A stretch of 23,289 nucleotides of DNA from Proteobacteria bacterium CAG:495 (lineage in GTDB: Bacteria; Pseudomonadota; Alphaproteobacteria; RF32; CAG-239), in the NCBI GenBank assembly GCA_000432275.1, contig HF995322.1, forward strand, positions 1 through 23,289. The letters are read 5' to 3'. The notes beneath the pieces are model-generated. The model saw only the letters and a program-made list of their open reading frames with translations. It was not told the DNA's origin and made no database searches. A program made the position numbers and the translations under genes. This document shows, one piece after another, positions 7,773-15,528 of the stretch. How positions within the stretch are numbered: the stretch's first letter is position 1; the number at the start of each line of letters is the position of its first letter.

Positions 7773-7832
7773 TTGTAACGTGACCTGGACGATGAACTTA
7801 CTTAGAACAATAACTACATAAGGAATAAAAAA

Positions 7833-8038
7833 ATGACAAAAGGAACAGTAAAGTGGTTCAATACCAGAAAAGGTTACGGCTTTATTTCTCCCGAGGGTGC
7901 AGTAAAGACGTCTTTGTCCACATTACCCAACTCGAGAAAATAGGTTTGCGCCACCTTACTGATGGCCAGAAAGTCAATTTCGAAACATATGATGACCGTG
8001 GTCGTATAGCTGCCGGAAATCTGAAGATCTTAGACTAG
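7833..8038 (+). pseudogene. Cold-shock domain protein gene with a one-base frameshift
   Basis: Translation from ATG 7833 (AGGAA site at 7821) gives MTKGTVKWFNTRKGYGFISP, a canonical cold-shock start with RNP1 (KGYGFI), but the frame then diverges and stops at TAG 7941-7943. The rest of the domain continues in another frame: SKDVFVHITQLEKIG, with RNP2 VFVHI, through to KILD and TAG 8036-8038. Restoring one G near 7898-7900 (GAGGGTGC to GAGGGTGGC) rebuilds an intact protein of about 68 aa, the normal size for this RNA/ssDNA-binding chaperone family. It has its own promoter and terminator. Either a recent pseudogene or a base-calling error; both domain halves are otherwise well preserved. Confidence 0.85.
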
Positions 8039-8050
8039 TCTTGCCATTAA

Positions 8051-8090
8051 AAGAAAACCTTTTATGAGTTTTCTCATAAAAGGTTTTCTT
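8051..8090. terminator. Bidirectional terminator, perfect 18-bp stem
   Basis: Bases 8051-8068 pair perfectly with 8073-8090 around a TTTT loop, and both sides carry A/T flanks. It lies between the converging cold-shock gene and the YbhN-like gene and can serve both. Confidence 0.85.
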
Positions 8091-8095
8091 ATTCC

Positions 8096-9100
8096 CTAAA
8101 CCGGATTAATTTTATCAATCTTGTCCGCCCGAAAGATTTTTAACTTCTCCAGACGCTGTTTTTTGACAAACCGCAGATAACTCTCGTATAAAATCAGAAT
8201 AATGCCGGAAACAACCAGCGGCATCAAATAATAAATGATGCGATAGGCAATTAAAGCGCCAAACAACAGGGCTTGGTTATGCTCTCCGGGAATAATATAC
8301 ATAAACAGCCCTTCAAACACGCCCAAACCGCCGGGAACCTGACTGAAAACGCCCAAAACCTGCGCAATGATAAATACGCCGATAAACACGTCAAACGAAA
8401 TGTCAACAAAAGGTATCAGAGAAAAATAAAGAACCAGTGACGCCATCAAAATGTCCGCACCGCCGATAAACACCTGCGCCAGCGCCATTTTAAAAGAAGG
8501 AATGTCAAACTCAATTTCCTTAATCACAATCGGCTTCCGGTAAAACAGCGTCGCCCCAAAATAAAGAACCAACCCTGCTGCGGAAATCACCGTAATGACC
8601 AACGTCGTCATTTTAGAAATCGACCCTTCTCCAAAAGCATGGTTCGGCGTCAGAAAATATCCCATGATAATCAGAAAAAAACACGCGACCAGATACGTAA
8701 AACCGGAAAACGTAACCATTCTTACAATTTCAGCGCCGTGAAAACGCCACCGCGTATACAGACGATAACGGATTGTTCCGCCGGAGACTATGGCATGCCC
8801 GGCATTGTTGCTGACTGAAAACCCGATAAAACCGGCAAAAATCCATTTTAGAGGAGAAAGTTTGCGTTTAATGTAACGAAGAGCCAGATAATCATAGGAC
8901 GACAACGCCACATATCCCAAAAACGACGCGATGCAGGCCAGCCACAAATTTCGCGCCGGAATACTGAACAAAGCTGCCTTAATGTCTTCCCAGCTGTATT
9001 TGGAAAGCTGCAAATACAACATATACGCAGCGATTACAAAGAAAAACAGCCCGGCCCAGGAAACCGCCTTTTTTATCAAACGTTTTGTTTTAAAAGCCAT
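8096..9100 (-). CDS. YbhN/UPF0104 (LPG-synthase TM-like) integral membrane protein
   Basis: About 334 aa with roughly eight hydrophobic segments. Conserved elements of the UPF0104/AglD2 family (similar to the MprF flippase domain) are SYDYLALRYI, GFSVSNNAGHAIVSGGTIRYRLY, FSGFTYL and QVPGGLGVFEG near the C-terminus. The family is linked to transport or modification of lipids at the inner membrane; the substrate here is unknown. Start choice: ATG 9100 (MAFKTK) has GAAG just upstream, while the in-frame ATG 9115 has no ribosome site. A basic cytoplasmic tail ends the protein. Monocistronic, converging on the terminator at 8051-8090. Confidence 0.87.
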   Translation of the reverse strand: MAFKTKRLIKKAVSWAGLFFFVIAAYMLYLQLSKYSWEDIKAALFSIPARNLWLACIASFLGYVALSSYDYLALRYIKRKLSPLKWIFAGFIGFSVSNNAGHAIVSGGTIRYRLYTRWRFHGAEIVRMVTFSGFTYLVACFFLIIMGYFLTPNHAFGEGSISKMTTLVITVISAAGLVLYFGATLFYRKPIVIKEIEFDIPSFKMALAQVFIGGADILMASLVLYFSLIPFVDISFDVFIGVFIIAQVLGVFSQVPGGLGVFEGLFMYIIPGEHNQALLFGALIAYRIIYYLMPLVVSGIILILYESYLRFVKKQRLEKLKIFRADKIDKINPV

Positions 9101-9285
9101 ATATACTTCTTTCATAAACTCGGCCGGACTTCCGGCACGCTAATACCATTACCTTGTAATATGATATAAAAATAGTTAAATATCAATTTATATTGCTATT
9201 TATTATTAATAATTTCTTGTCGTGAATCTTCAAGCCGGACAAAAATCAAAGCCGCGTAAAAAGTTTTTCTTCCTGCTAATTTTTA

Positions 9286-9314
9286 TTGACAAGAGAAAAC
9301 CCTTAATATATAAA
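9286..9314 (+). promoter_or_regulatory. Promoter of tRNA-Thr
   Basis: A consensus -35 TTGACA (9286-9291), exactly 17 bases, then the -10 TATAAA (9309-9314). Transcription would begin about 7 bases before the mature tRNA. Confidence 0.85.
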
Positions 9315-9327
9315 GTCTCGTGTTAAT

Positions 9328-9403
9328 GCCGACATAGCTCAGTTGGTAGAGCTACTGATTTGTAATCAGTGGGTCGGGAGTTCGAGTCTCTCTGTCGGCA
9401 CCA
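9328..9403 (+). tRNA. tRNA-Thr (anticodon UGU), CCA encoded
   Basis: Complete 76-base cloverleaf. The acceptor GCCGACA/TGTCGGC pairs fully. The D-stem is GCTC/GAGC, and the anticodon stem ACTGA/TCAGT encloses the loop TTTGTAA with anticodon TGT. The T-stem GGGAG/CTCTC has one G-T pair and the T-loop is TTCGAGT. Discriminator A is followed by an encoded CCA. It reads ACA and related threonine codons. It is a single-gene unit with a strong promoter and its own terminator. Confidence 0.97.
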
Positions 9404-9404
9404 T

Positions 9405-9435
9405 AAAAAAATCCGCCTCTAAGGCGGTTTTTTTT
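9405..9435. terminator. Bidirectional terminator after tRNA-Thr
   Basis: CCGCCT (9413-9418), loop CTA, AGGCGG (9422-9427), followed by eight T on the plus strand. Seven A lie before the stem, so it can also end minus-strand transcription from the gene at 9533-10540. Confidence 0.85.
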
Positions 9436-9532
9436 ATGATATCAAACAGAACCGGACAAATGACTGCGAGAGCCACCATAAATGAACGCCCGAGCAACCC
9501 AAATGAATTTAATAAATATTTTAGATCACGAT

Positions 9533-10540
9533 TTAATCCTGCTTATTCTCAATTTCCAAATTTTTTTCATCATTTGACAACTTAATGTATTTTTCATATT
9601 CATTTTTGAACTGTGCTTTATTCGTCATAAATATATTGCCATATCCGCAATAACTTAGTGAGGGATTGCGTAACCATCCATTTTCATAACCTTTAATAAA
9701 AAGCTTTGAATATAACTTTGCTATTGTTGTTTTTGTTCCTTTGTCATCGACCATGACTATTGATAAGGATAATGGATTTAAATATTTTTTAGGCTTTAAA
9801 TAATCTGGTATGTCTAAGTTACTTTTGCGTACTTTACACAGGATAACATTTCCTTTTCTTAATAATTCTTTTGCTATTTTTTCTTTTACCCAACCACACA
9901 TATCATACACAAGGATGGAATGTTCTCGATGTACGTCAGGCAAGTCATGAAAAGAAGGTATCCTATTAATTTCTTGAATATTAGGGACAAGTTTTCCATT
10001 TTCTTCATGGAAAAAGCGCCTTGGCAGATAAATCGGATTGTATTCAGCTTCAAGCGTTGTGAAAGGACAACTTAGTTGAAACCCCAAAGTGACAATTTTA
10101 TCAAAAGCAACAAGAGAGAAAGGGATAGCCAAAAATATTATGAGATTGCGGACAGGTTTGGCTGATATTTTGTTCCAAAGAATAAAGGTGATAAGAGCTG
10201 GTAGGAAAAAAATTGGATCTAATAAACCCGCAGTATATTTATGCATCCTAATTGCAATGAAATATAAATATATTAAAAAGGCAAGTAGTGGTATAAAAAC
10301 GGCGTTTCTTTTTCTGCTTTTATAATACATTGGCAAAGCAAGCATAAAAACTATAAAAATAGGCCAAGATGCTAACCAAGCTATTGTTATTTGAAAACCT
10401 GTCGCTAATTCCCCATGATGATATACAAATATTTCCGGTAACGAAATGACAAACAATGCCAAATAGACAGCTTTAAAGATGTTAAAAGTTTTCTGTTTAG
10501 GAGGAAATAACTTCTGTATAATCGACTTAATTCTACTCAT
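9533..10540 (-). CDS. Uncharacterised multi-pass membrane protein, A/T-rich
   Basis: 335 aa from ATG 10540, chosen because GGAG (plus-strand 10547-10550) sits 6 bases upstream. A longer frame to 10624 would run back through the aspS terminator and into aspS. The N-terminal half has about five hydrophobic segments (starting near NIFKAVYLALFVISL, ITIAWLASWPIFIVF, VFIPLLAFLIYLYF, PIFFLPALITFIL and LIIFLAIPFSLVAF). The C-terminal half is a soluble, Lys-rich domain of about 160 residues. No family recognised. Base composition and AAA/AAT/ATA codon use are visibly more A/T-rich than in the flanking genes, suggesting horizontal acquisition, and it lies between tRNA-Thr and aspS. Confidence 0.75.
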   Translation of the reverse strand: MSRIKSIIQKLFPPKQKTFNIFKAVYLALFVISLPEIFVYHHGELATGFQITIAWLASWPIFIVFMLALPMYYKSRKRNAVFIPLLAFLIYLYFIAIRMHKYTAGLLDPIFFLPALITFILWNKISAKPVRNLIIFLAIPFSLVAFDKIVTLGFQLSCPFTTLEAEYNPIYLPRRFFHEENGKLVPNIQEINRIPSFHDLPDVHREHSILVYDMCGWVKEKIAKELLRKGNVILCKVRKSNLDIPDYLKPKKYLNPLSLSIVMVDDKGTKTTIAKLYSKLFIKGYENGWLRNPSLSYCGYGNIFMTNKAQFKNEYEKYIKLSNDEKNLEIENKQD

Positions 10541-10573
10541 TTTCAACTCCGAAAATTTCGATTCCATACTCAA

Positions 10574-10598
10574 AAGGGGCTGCTCTTCACAGCCCCTT
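10574..10598 (-). terminator. Terminator of aspS
   Basis: On the minus strand AAGGGGCTG pairs with CAGCCCCTT around a 7-base loop, followed by TT. It starts 4 bases beyond the aspS stop and ends before the start of the next gene. Confidence 0.8.
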
Positions 10599-10601
10599 AT
10601 C

Positions 10602-12371
10602 TTATTTTTTTTCATCCGTTTCAACTTTGATATGCAGCTCTTTCATCTGCTGCTCAGTCACAAAGTTTGGCGCCTGCATCATCAAATCCTGAGCTTTACC
10701 GTTTAGCGGAAACAAAATCACGTCGCGGATAATCGGCTCATCCAAAAGCAGCATAACCAAACGGTCAACACCATAAGCCGAACCGGCGTGCGGGGGCGCC
10801 CCAAACTTAAAGGCGCTGATCATACCGCCGAATTTATTATCGACAACGCTGTTGTCATAGCCGGCAATTTCAAAAGCCTTGTACATAATTTCCGGATCGT
10901 GGTTGCGAACAGCACCGGACAACAGCTCTACTCCGTTGCAAACGAAGTCATACTGATAGGCCAAAATATCCAAAGGCTTCTTGTTTAACAAGGCATCCAT
11001 TCCGCCCTGCGGCATCGAAAACGGATTGTGCGAAAATTCAACCGCACCGGTTTCCTCGTTTTCTTCATAAAACGGAAAATCTACAATCCAGCACATTTTG
11101 AAAGAATTTTCATCAATCAGCCCCAGTTCTTCGCCCACTTTATTGCGCAGACGACCGGTATATTTGTCAAACTTCATCCCTTTGCCCACGGCAAACATAA
11201 TCGCGTCGCCCGCTTTCAGCCCCGTAAGCTCTTTCAATGCAGCAATTTTTTCTTCACTGAGAAAACGCGCAATGCCTTTGGGACCAGCCGTTGACAAGGC
11301 GACATAGGCCATACCGCCCATTCCCTCTTCCTTGGCAAAAGCATCCAGCTTGTCAAAGAAAGAACGCGGTTTGTCGGCAATGTCTTCAACCACCATACCC
11401 TTGACGATTTTGCCCTCTTTGACCAAGCCGTCATAAACGCCGAAACCGCTCTCTCCGAAAAATGCCGTCACATTCTGCCACTTCAGCGGATTGCGCAAAT
11501 CGGGCTTGTCAGAACCGTAAGTCATCATTGCTTCCCGAAAAGGAATATGAACATACGGAGCCAGATCAACCTTTTTGCCGTTGGAAAATTCATTAAAAAT
11601 AGCCCCCAGCGTATGCTCAATTACCCCAAACACGTCTTCCTGAGTGGCAAAGGACATTTCCATATCCATCTGATAAAATTCGCCCGGAGAACGGTCCGCA
11701 CGCGGATCTTCGTCGCGAAAACACGGAGCAATCTGAAAATAGCGGTCAAAACCGGAAACCATCAACAACTGTTTAAACTGCTGCGGCGCTTGAGGCAAAG
11801 CATAAAATTTTCCGGGATTCAAACGGGACGGAACCAAAAAGTCGCGTGCACCTTCCGGCGACGATGCCGTCAGAATAGGAGTCTGATATTCGGTAAATCC
11901 CTGCTCGCGCATAAGTTCGCGAGAACGCTGAATCACTGCCGAACGCAGCAAAATATTTTTATGAATACGGTCTTTGCGCAAATCCAGAAAACGATATTTC
12001 AAACGAATTTCTTCCGGAGCGTCGTCTTCCATCGCCACCTGAAACGGCAAAACCTCGGCACGGGAATAAACCTCGACTTTTTCAACCTTTATTTCAATGT
12101 CGCCGGTCGGCATGTTCTTATTCACACTTTCGCGGGCAACCACTTTTCCTTCAAACCCGACAACCGATTCAACGCGCAAACCTTCAATAATCTCAAACAA
12201 ATCCGAGGAGCTGTCAAAAACACACTGAGTAATGCCGTAATGGTCTCGCAAATCGACAAAGCACAAGTTTCCCAAGTTGCGTTTACGATGAATCCAACCT
12301 CCGAGCTTAACTGTTTTGCCAATATCGGCAGCCCGAAGCTCTCCGCATGTATGTGTTCGATAGCTTTGCAT
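10602..12371 (-). CDS. aspS: Aspartyl-tRNA synthetase
   Basis: Class IIb synthetase charging tRNA-Asp, cytosolic. 589 aa from ATG 12371, matching bacterial AspRS (about 590); GAGG lies 6 bases upstream, so the in-frame extension to 12458 is rejected. Visible parts are the N-terminal OB-fold (THTCGELRAADIGKTVKLGGW), KYRFLDLRKDR ahead of the core, motif 2 FRDEDPRADRSPGEFYQMDM, a large bacterial insertion domain, and motif 3 GVDRLVMLLLDEPIIRDVI near the C-terminus. Whether it also acts on tRNA-Asn (non-discriminating) cannot be decided here. It has its own terminator and appears monocistronic. Confidence 0.97.
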   Translation of the reverse strand: MQSYRTHTCGELRAADIGKTVKLGGWIHRKRNLGNLCFVDLRDHYGITQCVFDSSSDLFEIIEGLRVESVVGFEGKVVARESVNKNMPTGDIEIKVEKVEVYSRAEVLPFQVAMEDDAPEEIRLKYRFLDLRKDRIHKNILLRSAVIQRSRELMREQGFTEYQTPILTASSPEGARDFLVPSRLNPGKFYALPQAPQQFKQLLMVSGFDRYFQIAPCFRDEDPRADRSPGEFYQMDMEMSFATQEDVFGVIEHTLGAIFNEFSNGKKVDLAPYVHIPFREAMMTYGSDKPDLRNPLKWQNVTAFFGESGFGVYDGLVKEGKIVKGMVVEDIADKPRSFFDKLDAFAKEEGMGGMAYVALSTAGPKGIARFLSEEKIAALKELTGLKAGDAIMFAVGKGMKFDKYTGRLRNKVGEELGLIDENSFKMCWIVDFPFYEENEETGAVEFSHNPFSMPQGGMDALLNKKPLDILAYQYDFVCNGVELLSGAVRNHDPEIMYKAFEIAGYDNSVVDNKFGGMISAFKFGAPPHAGSAYGVDRLVMLLLDEPIIRDVILFPLNGKAQDLMMQAPNFVTEQQMKELHIKVETDEKK

Positions 12372-12479
12372 TTTTAACCTCGTTCTAAAATTAAACTTTC
12401 CCGTTCGCCTTTGCAAACGGGCAACTTTTCTTTTATTACGAAATCGGCGCAAAAGCAACCATAATCTGCTGCCGAAACA

Positions 12480-12514
12480 AAAAAAGAACCGGAGGAAACA
12501 CTCCTGCCGGTTCT
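12480..12514 (-). terminator. Terminator of the gene at 12534-13097
   Basis: On the minus strand AGAACCGG pairs with CCGGTTCT, with an inner AGGA/TCCT stem and one bulged C, followed by a run of seven T. Confidence 0.85.
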
Positions 12515-12533
12515 GAAAAATTTTTGCTTTGCA

Positions 12534-13097
12534 TTACTCTGCACTCATATGATCCACAAATGTACAGGATTTGCAGCAAAACGTGACCTTTCCCTCAATT
12601 TGCGAAACTAAATGACAAATTTTTGCAGCCCATTCGCCTTCTGTCATAGTCGGACGCATCACACGGCTCACATATCCCGGATAAAAAGCCTCAATCTGCA
12701 AACCTCCGTCGGCTCGGTCATAAACATAGGTCTCGATATTGTTGTTATCGCTGAACGTCTTAGCCAGTTTAATGCCTTTCAAAGCGTTTTCGGCGTCAAT
12801 TCTGATATCTGCGCGACGCAGCTCGCCAAAATCGTCATTAGGAGACTTTTCAAGTTTCACCTCACAAGCCGTTGACAAAACATATCCTTTAAAAACTTCG
12901 GCAAGGTCATCATTCAAAGGCTGTTGTTCATCCAACACTTTAACGATAACATAGCTGTCAAAATAAGAGTTCAAAACTCCCGTCAGAACTTTGAATTCAG
13001 GATGCTTCTTCAGCAGCGCGACAATTTCTTCCTTTTTTACTTCCGTATTTCTGCGGTTTACAATCAGAACGACGTAATTTTCATTTTTTCTTTCCAT
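12534..13097 (-). CDS. Uncharacterised 187-aa protein with C-terminal CCxxC
   Basis: From ATG 13097 (MERKNENYVVLIVNRR) it encodes 187 aa; the frame extends upstream to 13184, but that extension runs through the preceding gene's terminator. It is soluble and mixed alpha/beta, with no signal peptide. The C-terminus carries VTFCCKSCTF, a CCxxC cluster that could bind metal or form a disulfide. The middle contains a conserved-looking IRIDAENALKGIKLAKTF helix and GLQIEAFYPGYVSR. No family recognised. The leader is A/T-rich without a Shine-Dalgarno, unlike the housekeeping genes here. It is the last of four minus-strand units, each with its own terminator. Confidence 0.65.
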   Translation of the reverse strand: MERKNENYVVLIVNRRNTEVKKEEIVALLKKHPEFKVLTGVLNSYFDSYVIVKVLDEQQPLNDDLAEVFKGYVLSTACEVKLEKSPNDDFGELRRADIRIDAENALKGIKLAKTFSDNNNIETYVYDRADGGLQIEAFYPGYVSRVMRPTMTEGEWAAKICHLVSQIEGKVTFCCKSCTFVDHMSAE

Positions 13098-13133
13098 AAT
13101 ACAATAATTGAGTTTTTTTATTAATATAAACAG

Positions 13134-13169
13134 CAAAGACACTCGGAGCCCTAACTCGGAGTGTCTTTG
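13134..13169 (-). terminator. Hairpin terminator after the gene at 13190-13777
   Basis: CAAAGACACTC pairs with GAGTGTCTTTG (11 bp); the stem can extend by three pairs past one mismatch. The following T-tract is weak (GCTGTTTATATT), so a processing or stability role is also possible. Confidence 0.65.
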
Positions 13170-13189
13170 CAAAGCAACTTTCACAATTC

Positions 13190-13777
13190 TCAGGCAACTT
13201 CTGATTTGAGTTTTCCGTCAAACACTTTTACCTGCGTGGACGAGAAAATGGGAATTAACCCTTGAGCCCGCAGGAACTGCCCCAAATGCTTCTGCCAGGC
13301 GTCATAGTTTTCACCCGGTTTGCTGGCTGCCCACAAATAAGCGTTTCCGTCTTTTTCATAAGCTACCAGCTCGAAGTTATTGGTCTCACCCTTGTGTTTG
13401 CGCAAAGCGTTATGAACGCGATACAGCAAAGATTGCATACCCTCGCCTTCTACCGTTACCAAACACTGTTTACCGGCGGCAAACTCTTCGCCTAAACCGT
13501 CACGATTGGCAGCAACCAGCATTTTTCCCTGATGCGCAACGGCATGCAGAGTATTGGCTATCTGCTCCACGTTCCAGTCCAAATTTCCGCCGTCATACAG
13601 AAGCCCGTAACGTTCGTCTTCTCTCTTGGCATCAAACCAGGCGGCCGGAATAAGACTGCCGGTAAAACCATATTGGTTAATCACAGCCTCTACGGAGGTT
13701 TTAAACTCTGCAGTTGTCATTGCCTGATTGCCGTTGTCAACTGCTGCCTTGGAATTGTTTTTCAAAAAAGTTTTCAT
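13190..13777 (-). CDS. Uncharacterised 195-aa protein
   Basis: No family recognised. Soluble; the Lys/Asn-rich start MKTFLKNNSKAAVDNGNQ is not a signal peptide. The body is mixed alpha/beta with several Trp (AAWFDAKRED, NLDWNVEQ, LWAASKPG) and a helical RVHNALRKHKG segment. It has a good promoter at 13839-13867 and a leader of about 55 bases without a Shine-Dalgarno. A strong hairpin follows the stop, so it seems monocistronic. Its neighbours give no functional clue. Confidence 0.65.
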   Translation of the reverse strand: MKTFLKNNSKAAVDNGNQAMTTAEFKTSVEAVINQYGFTGSLIPAAWFDAKREDERYGLLYDGGNLDWNVEQIANTLHAVAHQGKMLVAANRDGLGEEFAAGKQCLVTVEGEGMQSLLYRVHNALRKHKGETNNFELVAYEKDGNAYLWAASKPGENYDAWQKHLGQFLRAQGLIPIFSSTQVKVFDGKLKSEVA

Positions 13778-13838
13778 ATTAAAAAAAATTTTTGGGATTA
13801 ATTAATAAATAGAGATAAAAATATGTTTTGATACCTGA

Positions 13839-13867
13839 GTCATAGTCAAAATTTTGTCTATTGTCAA
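13839..13867 (-). promoter_or_regulatory. Sigma-70-type promoter for the gene at 13190-13777
   Basis: Minus strand: TTGACA (13867-13862), 17-base spacer, TATGAC (13844-13839). Perfect -35 and consensus spacing. Confidence 0.65.
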
Positions 13868-13967
13868 GCGGATTTTACCTAACGCCCAAAACATCCCGTT
13901 CTTTTCAAGCGAATTTTGCTGCAGCTGCAATTACACAAAATCCAATCGACTGTTATTCTTTCTACAA

Positions 13968-13999
13968 AAGTGAGGGAAGGTTTTACCCTTCCCTCACTT
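13968..13999 (-). terminator. Terminator of the zinc protein gene
   Basis: AAGTGAGGGAAGG and CCTTCCCTCACTT form a 13-bp stem with a 6-base loop, followed on the minus strand by TTTTG. It lies 16 bases beyond the stop at 14015. Confidence 0.85.
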
Positions 14000-14014
14000 A
14001 CGGTTCTCTGCAGA

Positions 14015-14380
14015 TTACAGATGAAACTCATCCTTCCCGCATTTAACACAATGGCGATACCCCACACCACTCTGGATCCTTGTGGTCCATTCGTGGCTGC
14101 AGCTCGCCTCTCGCTGCCGCCTCTCCTCTCGCATTCGGTCCTCGAGAGCGATAAGCTTTTTTCGCCGCTCTTCCTCTGAAAAACGACGCTTTTCTTCGTC
14201 TTTCAGCGCCTGATTGCGGTCACTCGCAGTCCTGCTCGAACTGAACAGCTGATCAATCCGCAGCATGCCTTCGGCATAACAACCACAGCATCTGCATTTT
14301 GCGAGACTGCGTACAGGATCAAGCCCCCCGCAATATACATCTGTCGAACCGCAGTTCGGACAAACCAAACTATTTCCCAT
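14015..14380 (-). CDS. Small protein with two zinc-binding modules
   Basis: 121 aa from ATG 14380, with GGGG 7 bases upstream; an in-frame TTG at 14398 is less likely. An N-terminal ribbon, CPNCGSTDVYCGG and then CRCCGC, offers five or six Cys. A central, highly charged helix with Arg/Glu repeats (about residues 55-92) looks like a coiled coil. A second module at the C-terminus has CSHEW, then HCVKCGK. Such small zinc-ribbon proteins are often nucleic-acid or protein adaptors, but no function can be assigned. A TATAAT lies at plus-strand 14433-14438 upstream with no good -35. Confidence 0.7.
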   Translation of the reverse strand: MGNSLVCPNCGSTDVYCGGLDPVRSLAKCRCCGCYAEGMLRIDQLFSSSRTASDRNQALKDEEKRRFSEEERRKKLIALEDRMREERRQREASCSHEWTTRIQSGVGYRHCVKCGKDEFHL

Positions 14381-14481
14381 ATGTTTACCCCACACCAATT
14401 ATAAGGCTGGTATAAGGATTTTTTTTACCATAATTATACTCCGAATTTCTGGACAGGTACCCGGACAATAACCTGTTAAAA

Positions 14482-14506
14482 GAAAGGAGTACTGAGTACT
14501 CCTTTC
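14482..14506 (-). terminator. Palindromic terminator of the DHH-like gene
   Basis: GAAAGGAGTACT, one central base, then AGTACTCCTTTC: a 12-bp inverted repeat followed on the minus strand by TTTT. Confidence 0.8.
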
Positions 14507-14565
14507 CCGATAGCACCTCCGCCAAATCAGCTTACGCCAATCTTCGGGAGGAAAAACAACAACGG

Positions 14566-15366
14566 TTAAGCAAAGTACTTAACCACGAAGTCTAAGACTT
14601 CATCCTGGTTGGCATAGCCACCCCAGAAACCGGTTGTCTCACCGCCTCCGGTCCAACCGCCGAAATGGGAATATGTATCCCAACCTTCGGCCGTCTTTCC
14701 GGTCTTCTCCCCTTGAAGGAGAAGACACAATTCCTTCTTTCCGAAGAAATTGCTCTCTCCGTCTCCTGAAAGGATCAGCAAACGCTGTTCCTTTTCAGGA
14801 TCAAAAAGGCGGTCGGCAACCGTGGCCGTCTTGCTATGGCTCATCCGAACCACAGTAACGCCGTTGATTACCTCACGGCAACCAAGGGCACGCTCTGCCT
14901 CGGCCTCCTGTTCAGGTGTAATACCCTGAGCGGAGCGATCTGCCAGACGCACGGCCGCAACCTCTTCCGGTGTAGCCCCCATAGAGAGCATCGCCGGAAT
15001 GTAACCACAGTCATTAGCGGCTACCAGCTGCTGCCAGCGGGTTGCGTCCATACCTAACAGGGCAAGAACCTGCAAGATGCTGGCTGGTCGGCCAGACATC
15101 TCGTTGTGGTGATCCACAACGATTGCCGTCTCCGGCAGTTCTATATCAAGCGCAAGCTCGATAAGAACCACCTGCTTATCTTCAGAAATCGCAGCTGCGA
15201 TTTCTTCAGAATAAGCCGATGCCGCAGCGCCCCACCCTAGGTGCTTGTCGAAAATCTCAACATCAGCCTCTCGGCAAATGTTGATTATCTCGACCATTTC
15301 ACCGTCATAACCGCCGGCGAAAACGACCATATTGTTGTTGCTCAATCTAGATGTTGTCATAATCAT
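14566..15366 (-). CDS. Divergent DHH-type phosphoesterase-like protein
   Basis: 266 aa. AIVVDHHNEMSG (about residues 81-92) is a clear DHH motif after a hydrophobic strand. AANDCGYIPAM resembles the following conserved Asp-containing motif, and the C-terminal FGGWTGGGETTGFWGGY could play the part of the Gly-rich DHHA1 loop. DHH proteins hydrolyse phosphodiesters such as nanoRNA, pAp or cyclic dinucleotides. However, the usual N-terminal D-x-D-x3-SA motif is not visible; the corresponding region reads VVFAGGYDGEMVEI. Catalysis or substrate may therefore differ. The start could be ATG 15366 or 15360; neither has a Shine-Dalgarno. Single gene with its own terminator. Confidence 0.7.
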   Translation of the reverse strand: MIMTTSRLSNNNMVVFAGGYDGEMVEIINICREADVEIFDKHLGWGAAASAYSEEIAAAISEDKQVVLIELALDIELPETAIVVDHHNEMSGRPASILQVLALLGMDATRWQQLVAANDCGYIPAMLSMGATPEEVAAVRLADRSAQGITPEQEAEAERALGCREVINGVTVVRMSHSKTATVADRLFDPEKEQRLLILSGDGESNFFGKKELCLLLQGEKTGKTAEGWDTYSHFGGWTGGGETTGFWGGYANQDEVLDFVVKYFA

Positions 15367-15528
15367 AAATGATTACAGCTTTTGCAGCTTTTTCCGTCAT
15401 CATCAATTTTGATATTGTTCTTTTCCGATTTCACACAAATATTTTCAAATTTAAATCACGGTTTACTGTACTTCTTCCGTGGAACCTTTTACTAAAGCAA
15501 CTTTAGGTTCTGTTTGAAAAACAAATGT

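Noticed and set aside
7853..8038. Separate 61-aa protein in the second frame of the cold-shock locus
   Set aside because: Its first residues are out-of-frame translation of the RNP1 region; only the part from about 7901 on is cold-shock sequence.
9343..9585. ORF covering tRNA-Thr and its terminator
   Set aside because: Overlaps a complete tRNA and has no ribosome site.
9400..10600. Integrated element bounded by a duplicated tRNA end
   Set aside because: No second copy of the tRNA-Thr 3' end and no integrase were seen.
10541..10624. N-terminal extension of the A/T-rich membrane protein
   Set aside because: It crosses the aspS terminator and overlaps aspS; ATG 10540 has a proper GGAG.
12372..12458. 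N-terminal extension of aspS
   Set aside because: Basic, non-homologous residues; ATG 12371 has GAGG and gives the normal family length and N-terminus.
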